Assembly: GCF_013214175.1 (NCBI RefSeq)
Contig: NZ_JABSPA010000006.1
Span: 1-64,000, forward strand
Direction: 5' to 3'
DNA length: 64,000 bases
Source of the DNA: Colwellia sp.
GTDB taxonomy: Bacteria > Pseudomonadota > Gammaproteobacteria > Enterobacterales > Alteromonadaceae
The translations under genes were made by a program, and so were the position numbers. Below, in pieces: positions 17,536 through 27,300 of this stretch. How positions within the stretch are numbered: position 1 is the stretch's first letter; every line of letters begins with the position of its first letter. The notes beneath the pieces are model-generated. The model searched no databases and was not told the DNA's origin. It saw only the letters and a program-made list of their open reading frames with translations.

Positions 17536-18042
17536 TTACCCTTTACTTTTCGCTGTTTGCACCGCGGCAAAAGCTATTTTGGTGTAATTTGTTTGACGGC
17601 AGCTCGCTAAAATTTTTCTGAGCACTTGATAAGGAATACTCTCATCACCCATGATGGTTATAGCAAGTCCCTCGCCTGGTTGTTCTTGTGCGTATAAGCG
17701 GTTATCTGCTCTGAAATTAAGCTCTGTTACTAACTCAGCAATGATGTTTTCATCACTTGTTAATAACTGAGCAACATCAACAACCTTCTTGCCTTGTACT
17801 AGCACTTCTGTCGCTGTGATACTTATTATTAGCGTTTCTTTTGGCACCTTATCTGCGACCGAAGTCGGTAAGGTGATGTCTTTACTATTGGGTAACTGCT
17901 GGGAGCCAGAGCTAACCAATAAAAAGAATACTAAAATAGTAAAAATATCCATCAGCGATACCAGGTTTAACCCAGCATTTTTATGGAGGCCTTCAAAACT
18001 CGACATGCGTTTTGAACGACCGGATAACTTAGCCTTTTTCAT
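17536..18042 (-). CDS. ExbD/TolR-family stator protein (with catalytic Asp)
   Basis: 168 aa. A short cytoplasmic basic N-terminus is followed by one transmembrane helix at about 28-44 (LVSLMDIFTILVFFLLV) that retains the proton-carrying aspartate (Asp32), then a periplasmic domain. It pairs with ExbB (18623-19240) and the second ExbD (18048-18623) to form a proton-driven channel; AgmX begins 5 bp downstream. By analogy with the AglR/AglQ/AglS motor, two different ExbD-type subunits can belong to one complex. This is the only one of the two here with the acidic residue. Confidence 0.88.
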   Translation of the reverse strand: MKKAKLSGRSKRMSSFEGLHKNAGLNLVSLMDIFTILVFFLLVSSGSQQLPNSKDITLPTSVADKVPKETLIISITATEVLVQGKKVVDVAQLLTSDENIIAELVTELNFRADNRLYAQEQPGEGLAITIMGDESIPYQVLRKILASCRQTNYTKIAFAAVQTAKSKG

Positions 18043-18047
18043 AATAG

Positions 18048-18623
18048 TTACTCTTTGGCACTTTTATCACTTGCTTGACCTGATGCTACGCCGGCTTCCA
18101 CTGCTAAGTCATTAACAGCTAATTCTGCAACAGCGATGACTTGTGCATCACCAATAGAAATATCGGGAAATAACACCACAGTTTCAGCTGAAAAGCCGAC
18201 AACTACTTGCGCACTGCGTACTTTATCCATGACTTTAATCATGGTTTTGTAATCAACTTCAGGTTCAAGTAATAATGAAATACTGCTTTCATCAGGAAAA
18301 CGGGTTTTAATGGCAACCATGGCATCAGTAAACTGCTTCCATTGACTGTCTTTTTGCGTACGCTCAATTTTTTTGATTAGGCCGATATTAGCGTCTTGAA
18401 TATCAAAGCTGTGTTCGCGTATTACCAATTCCAGTTGCAGTTTCACTTTTGCTGAGTCATCACCTTTGGCGTCTAAGGCCGGCAGGTTTAATTCAAGTAC
18501 GGTAAGCCTTGAAAACACCGCAGTGATCAACAGGAATGGTACTAATATCACCATTAAATTTAAAAAGGCGGTGATATTAAGCTCTTCAGCTTGTTGTATC
18601 GTTTGTAAGCCTCTTCTTTTCAT
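18048..18623 (-). CDS. ExbD/TolR-family paralogue lacking the transmembrane Asp
   Basis: 191 aa. The transmembrane helix at about 18-38 reads NITAFLNLMVILVPFLL, so the position that is Asp in ExbD/TolR (NVTPFIDV in E. coli ExbD) is Asn22. The remainder is a periplasmic domain ending in a polar tail. The start overlaps the exbB stop, so the two are coupled. Without the Asp it cannot itself carry protons in the usual way; it probably serves as a structural or regulatory subunit of a mixed ExbD pair. Family call rests on position, topology and helix pattern. Confidence 0.82.
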   Translation of the reverse strand: MKRRGLQTIQQAEELNITAFLNLMVILVPFLLITAVFSRLTVLELNLPALDAKGDDSAKVKLQLELVIREHSFDIQDANIGLIKKIERTQKDSQWKQFTDAMVAIKTRFPDESSISLLLEPEVDYKTMIKVMDKVRSAQVVVGFSAETVVLFPDISIGDAQVIAVAELAVNDLAVEAGVASGQASDKSAKE

Positions 18624-19240
18624 TAATCTCTAACCATTAAGTTAAGTGCTTTTAGCGCTGATTTTTCAATGCTATCCACTAGGTGAGCTGTTTTGGTTAC
18701 TAGATAAGAATGTACTAGTAATAATGGGATAGCAGCGATCAAACCAAATGCAGTGGTATTCATGGCAACGGCGATACTGGCAGAAAGTAAGTCGGCTTTT
18801 TCAGCAGGGTCCGCTTGAGCAACTGCGGTAAAGGCTTGAATAAGACCAATGATGGTACCTAATAAACCTAATAGAGTGGCGATATTGGCATACATTGCTA
18901 AATAATGGGTGCGCTGAGTAAGCTGTGGCATTTCATCCATAATGCCTTCTTCTAATGCTGCTTCAATTACTTCACGGCTTTTGTTGTCGTTATGACGGGA
19001 AAAACCATAATTAAGTACATTGGCTATGGGGGTTTTTATTTCAGCCGTTAATTTTACTGCACGTTGAAAATCTAACGCTTTTAACATAGGCACCAGCTCA
19101 GTCCATACTGAGTTGGTAGCTTTTTCGGTTCTGATCAAATAAATGAAGCGCTCAACAGCAATAACAAGGCCAATAGCAAGGACTATCAGTATCGGGTACA
19201 TAAACGTGCCGCCCGCTTGAAATAATTTAACGATTTCCAT
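18623..19240 (-). CDS. MotA/TolQ/ExbB proton channel family protein
   Basis: 205 aa with three transmembrane helices (about 12-32, 110-135 and 155-180) and the family's large cytoplasmic loop. The pattern LLGLLGTIIGLIQAF followed by AVAMNTTAFGLIAAIP is the conserved TolQ/ExbB/MotA core. It forms the pentameric channel around ExbD helices and uses the proton gradient. It is the first gene of the exbB-exbD2-exbD1-agmX set at the tail of the T6SS minus arm, separated from the 98-aa gene by a pentanucleotide repeat. Confidence 0.92.
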   Translation of the reverse strand: MEIVKLFQAGGTFMYPILIVLAIGLVIAVERFIYLIRTEKATNSVWTELVPMLKALDFQRAVKLTAEIKTPIANVLNYGFSRHNDNKSREVIEAALEEGIMDEMPQLTQRTHYLAMYANIATLLGLLGTIIGLIQAFTAVAQADPAEKADLLSASIAVAMNTTAFGLIAAIPLLLVHSYLVTKTAHLVDSIEKSALKALNLMVRD

Positions 19241-19292
19241 AAAAATACCTTTTGATTAAGTGATTATAATTTTTCTGATTAATTTAATTTAT

Positions 19293-19322
19293 TTAAGTTA
19301 AGTTAAGTTAAGTTAACTTAAC
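19293..19322. repeat. Pentanucleotide repeat (TTAAG x4, TTAAC x2)
   Basis: Six tandem 5-bp units fill most of the gap between the 98-aa gene and exbB; the last unit includes the stop codon of the 98-aa gene. Slippage would change only spacing between the genes and the extreme C-terminus. Confidence 0.8.
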
Positions 19323-19614
19323 TATTGTTTGAGCCTTTGATAAAGTTCATACAAGTATCGAGTTTTTTAGCAAAATACGGCTGAGTTTTATCAAGCTGTT
19401 GATTATTTTCAATTTGCTGAACATCGCCAATGTCCGGTGTTTGTACCGATAGTGGTGCTGCAGTCACTTGACTAGCGGCGATACCATTAACGTTTAGATC
19501 GAGCGCATCTAATAATACTTTGCGCTCACGCCGATAATCAGCTAACGACAGCTTGTAATGGGCATGAGCTTTAGTCAGCTCTCGTAATTTTTTCGAGCAT
19601 TGATTAATATTCAT
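19318..19614 (-). CDS. Small T6SS-operon protein of unknown function, 98 aa
   Basis: No signal peptide or membrane segment. The first 45 residues are a basic amphipathic helix (KKLRELTKAHAHYKLSLADY), then a flexible Val/Gln/Thr-rich linker and a short C-terminal helix containing one Cys. It starts 13 bp after the kinase gene ends and has a reasonable upstream purine stretch, so it is an operon member rather than chance. I do not recognise it; it may be an adaptor between the kinase and the ExbB/ExbD set. Confidence 0.6.
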   Translation of the reverse strand: MNINQCSKKLRELTKAHAHYKLSLADYRRERKVLLDALDLNVNGIAASQVTAAPLSVQTPDIGDVQQIENNQQLDKTQPYFAKKLDTCMNFIKGSNNS

Positions 19615-19627
19615 ATTTAATACCTCT

Positions 19628-22612
19628 TTAGCTGCCTACTAAATCCCTAACTAAGCGAAAACCGGTAATTTCATCCGCTTTACCGTTATGATTGGTGATG
19701 CTCGTGCTAGTGCAAACATCCATAGCCGTTTGATATGAGCCACCGACAGCGGCAACTTTTCTACCCGATAGATACACTAATTCTTGAGCATTACCGGCAT
19801 AATTAACCACACCCCAGGTATTTTGTTTGCCTGTGGTGGTTTTAATCAATTCATCACCCTTGTTAATACCGCGCGAGCTAATTTGACAGTTACGGTTGGA
19901 ATCAAGGCGATTACCTTTAGACTGTGCGGCATGTAGCCATTCACGTTTATGAGGTAAACGATATTTTTTACCCGTGGTTTTACTCAACCAGTTAATGTAA
20001 TTAGTCATTTCGGCTAGCGTGATATCGGTTACCGGTAAACGCTTACTGCGACCAGAAATAGCCTTGCAGGCCTTAGATTTATTGCAGTAGACATTGTATT
20101 GTGAGATTGAGACTTCGTACTTACCAATGGCAAACGATTTAATTTTATCGCTAGCCGGTATTACCACCATGGTTGGCCCGTTACCGCCAACTTTTAAAGC
20201 ATCTTTACAAACAGCGCGAGAGCCTCGAGCGCCTAGTCCAGCAATAGACGACTGGCAGCCATCTTTTTCTTTAATCACTACCGCAGCTATGTCTTGGCTG
20301 TCATTAAACAGTAGTAACGCATAACGTTTAGCGTCTTTGGCGTAATCCGGGCTAACTTGTCCCATAGTAACAATACAAGACGCTAAGTTTTTGGTAATGG
20401 TCTTTTCCGACTTTTGATAGCGGGAATAATCTAAGGTGCGCAGTTTTTCAATGGCAATCTTAAAATCTCGCATATTGAGCCGTTGAGTACAGCTCAGCTG
20501 TTCATTTACGTTGGCCATGGCTAAATTATAAAAATTGGTGCTGCTTTTTTTATCGGCCAATTGTGTCTCTTTAGCTTCATTAGCTTTTGCCGTTTGTAGC
20601 GCTTTTCTTTGTTTTTCTACTGCCGCTAAACGCCTAGCTTGTTGTGCTTTTTTATCAGCCGCTTCTTTGTCACTTCTTTTTTGCGCTAAGGTAAATGTGT
20701 GTTTGTCTAGCTCACTTGGGTCATCGCTATAGCGACTGGCATTCGTTATCAAACCATTAGCGCGAGAAAAACTTGCCGCACTGATAGCCGTGGTAATTTG
20801 TGTTAGATATAACTGATAGATTTCTTCTCGTTTGGAAAAGTACCAAGAGGTCGGTTTTTCCGGAAATAAATTAGCCAGCGATTGCATCTCTTCCCACAAC
20901 GAGCCTTGCCATTCTGCCGAGAAGCTGGGCGAGGCAATAAAGCGATCGATATTTTCTCGTAGTACCTGATAACGAATTTTAAATTCAAGCTGGGTCATTA
21001 ATTCGGCTTGCGATATTCTCGGCTCTTCAACCTTGCTATATTCATAATAGGCAAACCCTGAAGCGGCAACGGCTACCGCAAACGTAGCAGCTAGCAGCCC
21101 ATTGGCTTTTTTCTTTTCGGTAATCTCGTTATAAAAAGCTTCCACGGAAACAATGCGATCTTTACGCTCAAAGGCGAGTGCTGCTTCAATCGCTTTCCAG
21201 TAACGTTTTTTAATACCTTGAATGCGTTTAGGTTTTAATTTTTTGTCGTAGGCTTCATCAGCGGGTAAACGGGTAAAAGGATGATCGCCAGTAAGCATTT
21301 CGTAGGCAATACAACCTAAGGCATAAATATCATCTCGAACATCAGGTACTTGCCCTAAGAGCATTTCACGGCTGGCATAAGCAGGCGTTAGTGCACCAAG
21401 ATTACCGGCATCAAATACCGTTCTGTCTTGTTCACTATGACTTCGATCAATTTTTTGCACTGCTCGCGCAATACCAAAATCAAATATTTTCGCAGTACCA
21501 TTCTCAGTAACAAAAATATTGCCTGGTTTTAAATCTGAATGAACTATATCTTCGTTGTGTGCGTGTATTAGCGCTAGACTCATGCCCTGTAAAATATGCA
21601 ATGCTTCATTACGCGGTAAACCCGTAGCGTGATATTGCTTAACCATTTCATCAAGTGGCTGCCCTATCATGTATTCCATGGTCATGAAAACCACATCACC
21701 ATCACGGTCAAAATCGTATACTTTTACAGTATTTTGGTTGGCAATATGTTGCGCTTTTTTTGCCTCGCGTTGTAAGGAAATAAAAGCTTCTGGATGGGTT
21801 CTAAATTCCTCACTTAATACTTTAATAGCAATATAAGGGTCTCTATCTTGCGCTTCAACTTTTAAGAGATCTTTTGCTTTGTATACCACCCCCATGCCGC
21901 CAATACCGAGGATTTCTTCTAGGACAAAGCGACCTTTAAGTATTTTACTATTACCTGTTGATGACTGAGTTGTTGCAGCTTGAACAGTTGCAGCTTGAGT
22001 ATTGCTATCAGTACTGTCTATTACCGTTGCTGTATCGATTAAATCACGGGCGCTGCCTTGAACATCATTTGTTGAAGTGGCCGTGTTCGGTGAAAAGCTA
22101 CTTGGGCTAAATCGGGTTGCATCATCAAGTGCTGGCTTAGCAGCTTGTGCTGGTACACGCGCCGCAAAAATAGTTTTATCGGCATCGACGATGCTTGGGC
22201 TAATTTCAATTGCCGGCTTGATAGGCGTTCTTGGGGCAAAGACTGTTTTATCTGAGCTATTCGCTTCATTAGTAGCTGTTGTAATTTTTTTAGCACTAGC
22301 CTTTGCTTTAGCAACCGATTGAGCTATTTCTTCAGCTTTGCTCTGAGAAATCGGCTTTCTAAACACTGTTTTCGCATCGTCTGGTACTGCACGAGGGTTA
22401 TCATCTTTATCAGTCGCTATAACCGCTTTGTCAGTTACCATTTGTTCTCTGGCAGGCACAGTCTTTCTAAAGACGGTTTTAGCGTCTTGGTTAACATGAT
22501 TGTATTGCTTGCCTTGATTAGGTACGCCTGCTTTATCACCTTTATTCGTGCTTAGTGCTTCAGTGTTTCTTTCAGTAAGCAGCGCATCATTATGTTGATC
22601 ATTAGTTGCCAT
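19628..22612 (-). CDS. ppkA: PpkA-like Ser/Thr kinase with C-terminal sulfatase-modifying-factor-like domain
   Basis: 994 aa. The N-terminal tail (1-170) carries four copies of a Thr motif, at Thr46 and Thr82 (AKTVFRK), Thr123 (DKTVFA) and Thr147 (DKTIFA), plus a degenerate fifth. The kinase domain spans about 226-485: glycine loop GIGGMGVVYKA, AIKVL lysine, catalytic HSDLKPGN near 357 (a non-RD kinase: Ser precedes the catalytic Asp) and DFG. One transmembrane helix at about 503-522 is followed by a periplasmic coiled region (540-740) and, from about 795, an FGE-sulfatase/SUMF1-like fold (IGKYEVSISQYN, KYRLPHKREW, GFRLVRDL). PpkA kinases switch on T6SS through threonine phosphorylation, opposed by PppA, which is encoded 24 bp upstream. 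The periplasmic domain differs from the von Willebrand domain of the Pseudomonas enzyme and may sense an envelope signal. Confidence 0.9.
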   Translation of the reverse strand: MATNDQHNDALLTERNTEALSTNKGDKAGVPNQGKQYNHVNQDAKTVFRKTVPAREQMVTDKAVIATDKDDNPRAVPDDAKTVFRKPISQSKAEEIAQSVAKAKASAKKITTATNEANSSDKTVFAPRTPIKPAIEISPSIVDADKTIFAARVPAQAAKPALDDATRFSPSSFSPNTATSTNDVQGSARDLIDTATVIDSTDSNTQAATVQAATTQSSTGNSKILKGRFVLEEILGIGGMGVVYKAKDLLKVEAQDRDPYIAIKVLSEEFRTHPEAFISLQREAKKAQHIANQNTVKVYDFDRDGDVVFMTMEYMIGQPLDEMVKQYHATGLPRNEALHILQGMSLALIHAHNEDIVHSDLKPGNIFVTENGTAKIFDFGIARAVQKIDRSHSEQDRTVFDAGNLGALTPAYASREMLLGQVPDVRDDIYALGCIAYEMLTGDHPFTRLPADEAYDKKLKPKRIQGIKKRYWKAIEAALAFERKDRIVSVEAFYNEITEKKKANGLLAATFAVAVAASGFAYYEYSKVEEPRISQAELMTQLEFKIRYQVLRENIDRFIASPSFSAEWQGSLWEEMQSLANLFPEKPTSWYFSKREEIYQLYLTQITTAISAASFSRANGLITNASRYSDDPSELDKHTFTLAQKRSDKEAADKKAQQARRLAAVEKQRKALQTAKANEAKETQLADKKSSTNFYNLAMANVNEQLSCTQRLNMRDFKIAIEKLRTLDYSRYQKSEKTITKNLASCIVTMGQVSPDYAKDAKRYALLLFNDSQDIAAVVIKEKDGCQSSIAGLGARGSRAVCKDALKVGGNGPTMVVIPASDKIKSFAIGKYEVSISQYNVYCNKSKACKAISGRSKRLPVTDITLAEMTNYINWLSKTTGKKYRLPHKREWLHAAQSKGNRLDSNRNCQISSRGINKGDELIKTTTGKQNTWGVVNYAGNAQELVYLSGRKVAAVGGSYQTAMDVCTSTSITNHNGKADEITGFRLVRDLVGS

Positions 22613-22636
22613 GACTAAATAAGTACTCCATTACGC

Positions 22637-23395
22637 TTATACACTGACATTTTGGTGAATGCCTTTAACCAATATAACCGAGACATTGTCTGACGCTAGG
22701 TTGTTTAAGGCTGTTTTTATTAATTTATTTACCGATAGTTCCAGAGAAGTTTCGCGCAGACACTGGATAATCTCATCATCTGCCACCGCGTTATATAAAC
22801 CATCACTGCACAGTAGAAATAGATCCCCTACGCTAACATCAAAAACATCCACATCGATATCAAGGCGCTCTGAGGTACCAACTGCTCGGGTGATAACATT
22901 GGCCTCGGGGTGAGTTTTCGCTTCTTCTTCGGAAATTAAACCTTCACTGACCAACTCTGCCACATGGCTATGATCTATGCTTATTTGGCTAAGTTTGTCG
23001 TGCCTGAAACGATATAGCCTAGAATCACCTGCCCACAAACAAACACCGACATTGCCTTTAATTAATAACGAAATGAAGGTACTGCCAATAATGCGACCAT
23101 TTAACTGCGCACGGGAATATTCTAATAAGCGGTTGTTAGCGTCCGTGACGGTATTTTCAATATCATTGACGAAATCATCAAGATTATTTTTCGTGTTTAA
23201 GTGACTTAAATGCTCAACGATCATTTGGCTAGCAACACTGCCGCCATCATGGCCGCCCATACCGTCTGCCACTGTCCATAAACCTATTTCAGGCTGGCAT
23301 AAAAAAGAGTCTTCATTTAAAGGTCTAACGGTGCCAACATCCGTGGCACCCGCACTTGCCCAGGTAAGTGGTCTTCTTATGGTTACGTCATTCAT
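22637..23395 (-). CDS. pppA: PppA, PP2C-family phosphatase of the T6SS
   Basis: 252 aa, the usual length. PP2C metal-binding motifs are all present: RPLNEDSFL near 25, VADGMGGHDGG near 43, GDSRLYRFR near 120, CSDGLYNAV near 195 and DNVSVILV near 240. It removes phosphate from the threonines modified by PpkA and so shuts T6SS assembly off. The ATG shares a TAATG with the stop of the truncated copy upstream (23395-23607), so its translation is probably coupled to reading of that fragment. ppkA follows 24 bp downstream. Confidence 0.93.
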   Translation of the reverse strand: MNDVTIRRPLTWASAGATDVGTVRPLNEDSFLCQPEIGLWTVADGMGGHDGGSVASQMIVEHLSHLNTKNNLDDFVNDIENTVTDANNRLLEYSRAQLNGRIIGSTFISLLIKGNVGVCLWAGDSRLYRFRHDKLSQISIDHSHVAELVSEGLISEEEAKTHPEANVITRAVGTSERLDIDVDVFDVSVGDLFLLCSDGLYNAVADDEIIQCLRETSLELSVNKLIKTALNNLASDNVSVILVKGIHQNVSV

Positions 23396-23607
23396 TAACT
23401 TGCTATCCGTATGTTATTTCTGGTGCTATCAGCAATATCATGACTAAAAACGTCATGCCCAGCCAAACAATAACCGTCTGCCACTGTCCACAAGCCTATT
23501 TCAGGCTGGCATAAAAAAGAGTCTTCATTTAAAGGTCTAACAGTACCTACGTCAGTAGCACCTGCACTTGCCCAGGTAAGTGGTCGTCTTATGGTTACGT
23601 CATTCAT
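23395..23607 (-). pseudogene. Truncated pppA copy (pppA'), 70 aa
   Basis: Codons 1-45 encode exactly the first 45 residues of PppA, but about 10 bases differ and every change is synonymous. After VADG the frame continues with 25 unrelated residues and stops in a TAATG that forms the start of intact pppA. It lacks every later PP2C motif, so it cannot be a phosphatase. A CATGAC/GTCATG hairpin at 23439-23457 lies in the unrelated part. It may now act as a translated leader for pppA. Confidence 0.88.
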
Positions 23608-23670
23608 AATTTACTTCTTTCTCAATTTCCGTATTATTTTCAATATATGTTTCAAATGAGGATTCGAAAG

Positions 23671-24390
23671 TTATTTAGCTATATAGGTTTTTGGCCAGCC
23701 CCAATGGGCCCAGTTACCATCAATCATTGCCGGTAATTGGCTAGAGGGTGGTAATCCCTGCACGGTAAAAAGACAAGGTGAGATATTCTCAGATCCCGTA
23801 GTTGACCAAACACTGTAGCTATTTAATGTTGAGCTGAACAAACTATCTAGCAAATGTGCATAGACATTCATCGGTAACTCTTCTTCAAACTGAAAATCAA
23901 TATGCTGACTGCTTGTTGCTAACTGTTGGCCTGTCTTTAAGTAGGCCATAGGTACCATAGCCGCTTGATGATTTGCCTGTTCAAGCAATTCTTCCAGAGA
24001 AAACTGACCATCAAGTGCTTGCAGGGCTAATTCTTCAATATGGGCAAACCAGCGACCATTTGTCGACATAAACTCTAACGGGTTAATGTCATTGCTCAAT
24101 GGAATAGCAATAGTAAATGGATAGTAACGCCCTACTTGGTCAACGCTGGGTAACACTATGCCGGCCCAATGATTTTCATCAACAACACCGGCCGATAAAA
24201 CAAAGCGCCAAATGGGGCTAGTTAAATAAATATCTAGCCAAGGTTCGCCAATTTGCTCTTTTGAACTGGCAACAAACAGTTGCAACCATTCATCCCACGA
24301 GGTGATAAATTTGGCCGGTAAATTACGATGAACAAAGTCACCGTAACTGGGCAGTTTTCCGTATAAACCTAAAGGTATGTCTGTATTCAC
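23671..24390 (-). CDS. tagF: TagF, T6SS accessory protein
   Basis: 239 aa. The N-terminal pattern LYGKLPSYGDFVHRNLP, then WDEWLQ, SPIWRFVLSAG and GVVLPSVDQVGRYYPF-like sequence identify the TagF family (DUF2094). TagF is a post-translational brake on T6SS that acts through the Fha protein. It starts with GTG overlapping the tssM stop (TAGTG), so the two are coupled. No PppA fusion is present; pppA is separate downstream. Confidence 0.93.
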   Translation of the reverse strand: MNTDIPLGLYGKLPSYGDFVHRNLPAKFITSWDEWLQLFVASSKEQIGEPWLDIYLTSPIWRFVLSAGVVDENHWAGIVLPSVDQVGRYYPFTIAIPLSNDINPLEFMSTNGRWFAHIEELALQALDGQFSLEELLEQANHQAAMVPMAYLKTGQQLATSSQHIDFQFEEELPMNVYAHLLDSLFSSTLNSYSVWSTTGSENISPCLFTVQGLPPSSQLPAMIDGNWAHWGWPKTYIAK

Positions 24391-27300
24391 TAGATTCTCT
24401 CAGGACATTTAAACAAGCTTAACAATTGTTTTTCAAAAGGATTATTGACACTTTTCGCTTTGATTTTATAAGATATTGTATGTCTAGCATCAAAAGACTG
24501 TCTTTCATCATCACTGTTATTAGAAATGGCATAGGTCACTAAATAGGTACTAGATTCACTGGTTTTGGTCAATTTGGATTGCGCTAATAACCTAAACCAA
24601 GCCCATGGCCCTTCAAAGGTTTCACTGTGCTGTTGTTCATTTAAATCTTCAAAAACAATGCGCACTCGGCTTTGTTCACTATCAGCTGACCACTTCAGAG
24701 TTTTCCAAAACTTAGGACCATGACTGTAAGTGATTCGGTTAGCGCCCACTTCCAGCATAAATCTGACATTATTTTTTGGCATAGCATTCGGTTTTAAGCT
24801 AAAGCCTAAACTCGGTGTTTCCGCATTTTCTCGAAACAAGACCTTCTTAATTTCTAAGGCGCGCTGAATTTGTCGTAAGGTCGCTTTTGACAGACCTAAG
24901 TTGTACTTATCTATGGTTTTATTTTTCCAGCCTCGGCGGGTAGTTATAAAGGGTTTAACATTCTCTTGATAGAAAGTATCAACCGTGCCATTGGGTTTAA
25001 AGAAGGCGACAAAATCAAATAAGGCGATGTCGTTATCTGAATTTTTAGCGACCGGATAACGCCCTTCAATGCTGTTCATATAAGGTTGGTAAACTGTGTT
25101 TCGCCACTCATTGTTGATATGTTGATGGGCAGAGCGCAATATCACTCGCCATGTTTCATCGGCAAGACTCGTTAGCCAACGTTTAACTGGCTTAGGCATA
25201 TTTTTCGCGTAAGAGTGCAGCGCGGTAATGGCATTATCAGCGCCATTTTGATAGCGAGCCTTAACCAATTTAAACGCTTTTCGGCTAGGGTCTGACGCTA
25301 AGCTGATACTATTTACCATTTCTTGCAGCTGAGATATTTTTAACAAGGCGGTGTTTATCGCCGCTGGCTGTTTTTTACTCTCACGCAACAATACATTAAT
25401 ACTGCGATACCTTTTATCAACCGAGGTCCACTTGGTTTTTGAGGCAGCAAAATCAGCAAGTCCACCTGCTATGCCTGTGGTATTGTCATCAGACAGGTTA
25501 GCGGCTGTTTGGCTCGACAGCTGAGTATTGCTCGAAGTGACATTCAGTATTGCCACTATGGGTGAATAAATTGGATCAGCAAAACTGCTCAGTAAATTAC
25601 TGGTTTGTAATATGTTTTTCACTGGTTTGATATTTAGGGCATCATATATTTGCTGCCAATGTTTATTATAATCGGCCAAGTAAAGTGCTTTTACTTTTTT
25701 ACTGATGTCATCAAGATCATCACTAATAAAAGCAACCTCTTGCTTAGCTTCATCATGCAGTAACCAACGCTCGTTAGCTATGCTGACAATAAAGTCTGAG
25801 TCTGCTGAGAAGTCTATTTCATCGTAACTTGCTTTGGTAAATAGCATAGGAATAGTTAGCTTAGCTTCGATAGCCGGGCTAACTCGATAACTGTCTTGTA
25901 CGGCGCCGCCCATTTCTGCCAGCATATTAATAGGCTGAGCATATTCAGCTGTAGTGCGAATGCGTTGATAAATACGTTGCGAGATAGGCATACGCAATAA
26001 ACGCTGGCGAGTTGACACCACTAATGATTTATTTAACTCTGCCGGTCTTATAGTTAAGGCAAGTAGTGCAGTTAGATGTGCTTCAAGTGCCTGTTTGTTA
26101 TCTCTTTGCTGAGAAAACTCATCTTGCCATTTGTTTAAAAACCATTCTTCAACGAGTTTCCTATCCATATGTTCAAGTTTATTAAACATAATATAAGTTC
26201 TAAAGGCGCTATAAAGCTGTTCATTGCTACCGCTTCCCTTTAAATGTATTTCAACATACTTTATTAATTTCGGATAAAAGACATGGGTTAAGTGGCTTTG
26301 ATAAGCCTCATTTGCCGCCTCATCAACGCTGGTGTCATACATACCTAAACTATTTAGCCAAGGATTTTGATCTTGATCATAAACAATACTGGCTTTCGCT
26401 AAGGCGTTAAGTGTAGGTAAGGTATTGCGAATATCAGATGACCAACGGCTTTGGTTTTTAACTTGCTCTTGGTACTCGGCGACATAGCCCTCAACTTCAT
26501 GCATGTAAGTTCCATGCTGAGAATAAGCGCCCGTCCACATCACCACTAAAGCAACGGAGATAGCAGCCATGGTGGTATAAGCCGCACGCTGACCCCATTT
26601 AATTACTTTTTCATAAAATCGATTGGCGCCAACCAGCTCAGATTCAGTAAAAATAACATCTTTAAAAAGCTTACCTAAGAAGTAACTTTTTCCTTGCTGT
26701 AATGCTGAGTTATTGCCGGTATTAGCAAAGCCAAAGTTAGATGAAACTGAAGCCATTAAGCGATCGATAGGGGTGCCATCTTGTGTGCCACTGGTAAAAT
26801 AAACACCGCGGAGATAAGGCTGTAAGCTAAAGCGGTTTTGTACAAAAGTTTGCTGAACAAAGCTATCAACCATCTCTTGCAAGTTTTCCATTTGCTGTGG
26901 AAAGCCTTGAATAGCACTACGGCGCTTGATATCACGTTCATTGTGTACTCTAAACAGCACACGCTGATATAAGCCTTTAATGATATTTTTATATTCTTGG
27001 CTAAGTTTGGCAAAATCAGGGGCTTTCGATGGTTCAGGTGAATCTGGTAAAGAGATACCAAATACTTGTTCGCGCTCTTCTTTACCTAGGTCTTCGAAAA
27101 ACTCACTAAAACCTGAGACGAGATCACACTTAGTGAACATCAAATAAACCGGAAAACGTACTTCAAGTTTTTCCATTAACTCGTCGATACGGGTTCTAAT
27201 AATCTTTGCGTGCTTAGCGCGCTCTTCTTCGGTTTGTGTTAATAGCTCTTGTATACTAATAGCGACAATAGCGCCATTGATTGGTCTTCTACGTCTATGT

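Noticed and set aside
23395-23607. Truncated pppA copy considered as a small regulatory phosphatase
   Set aside because: It contains only the first PP2C motif and its last 25 residues are unrelated; it cannot form the two-metal site.
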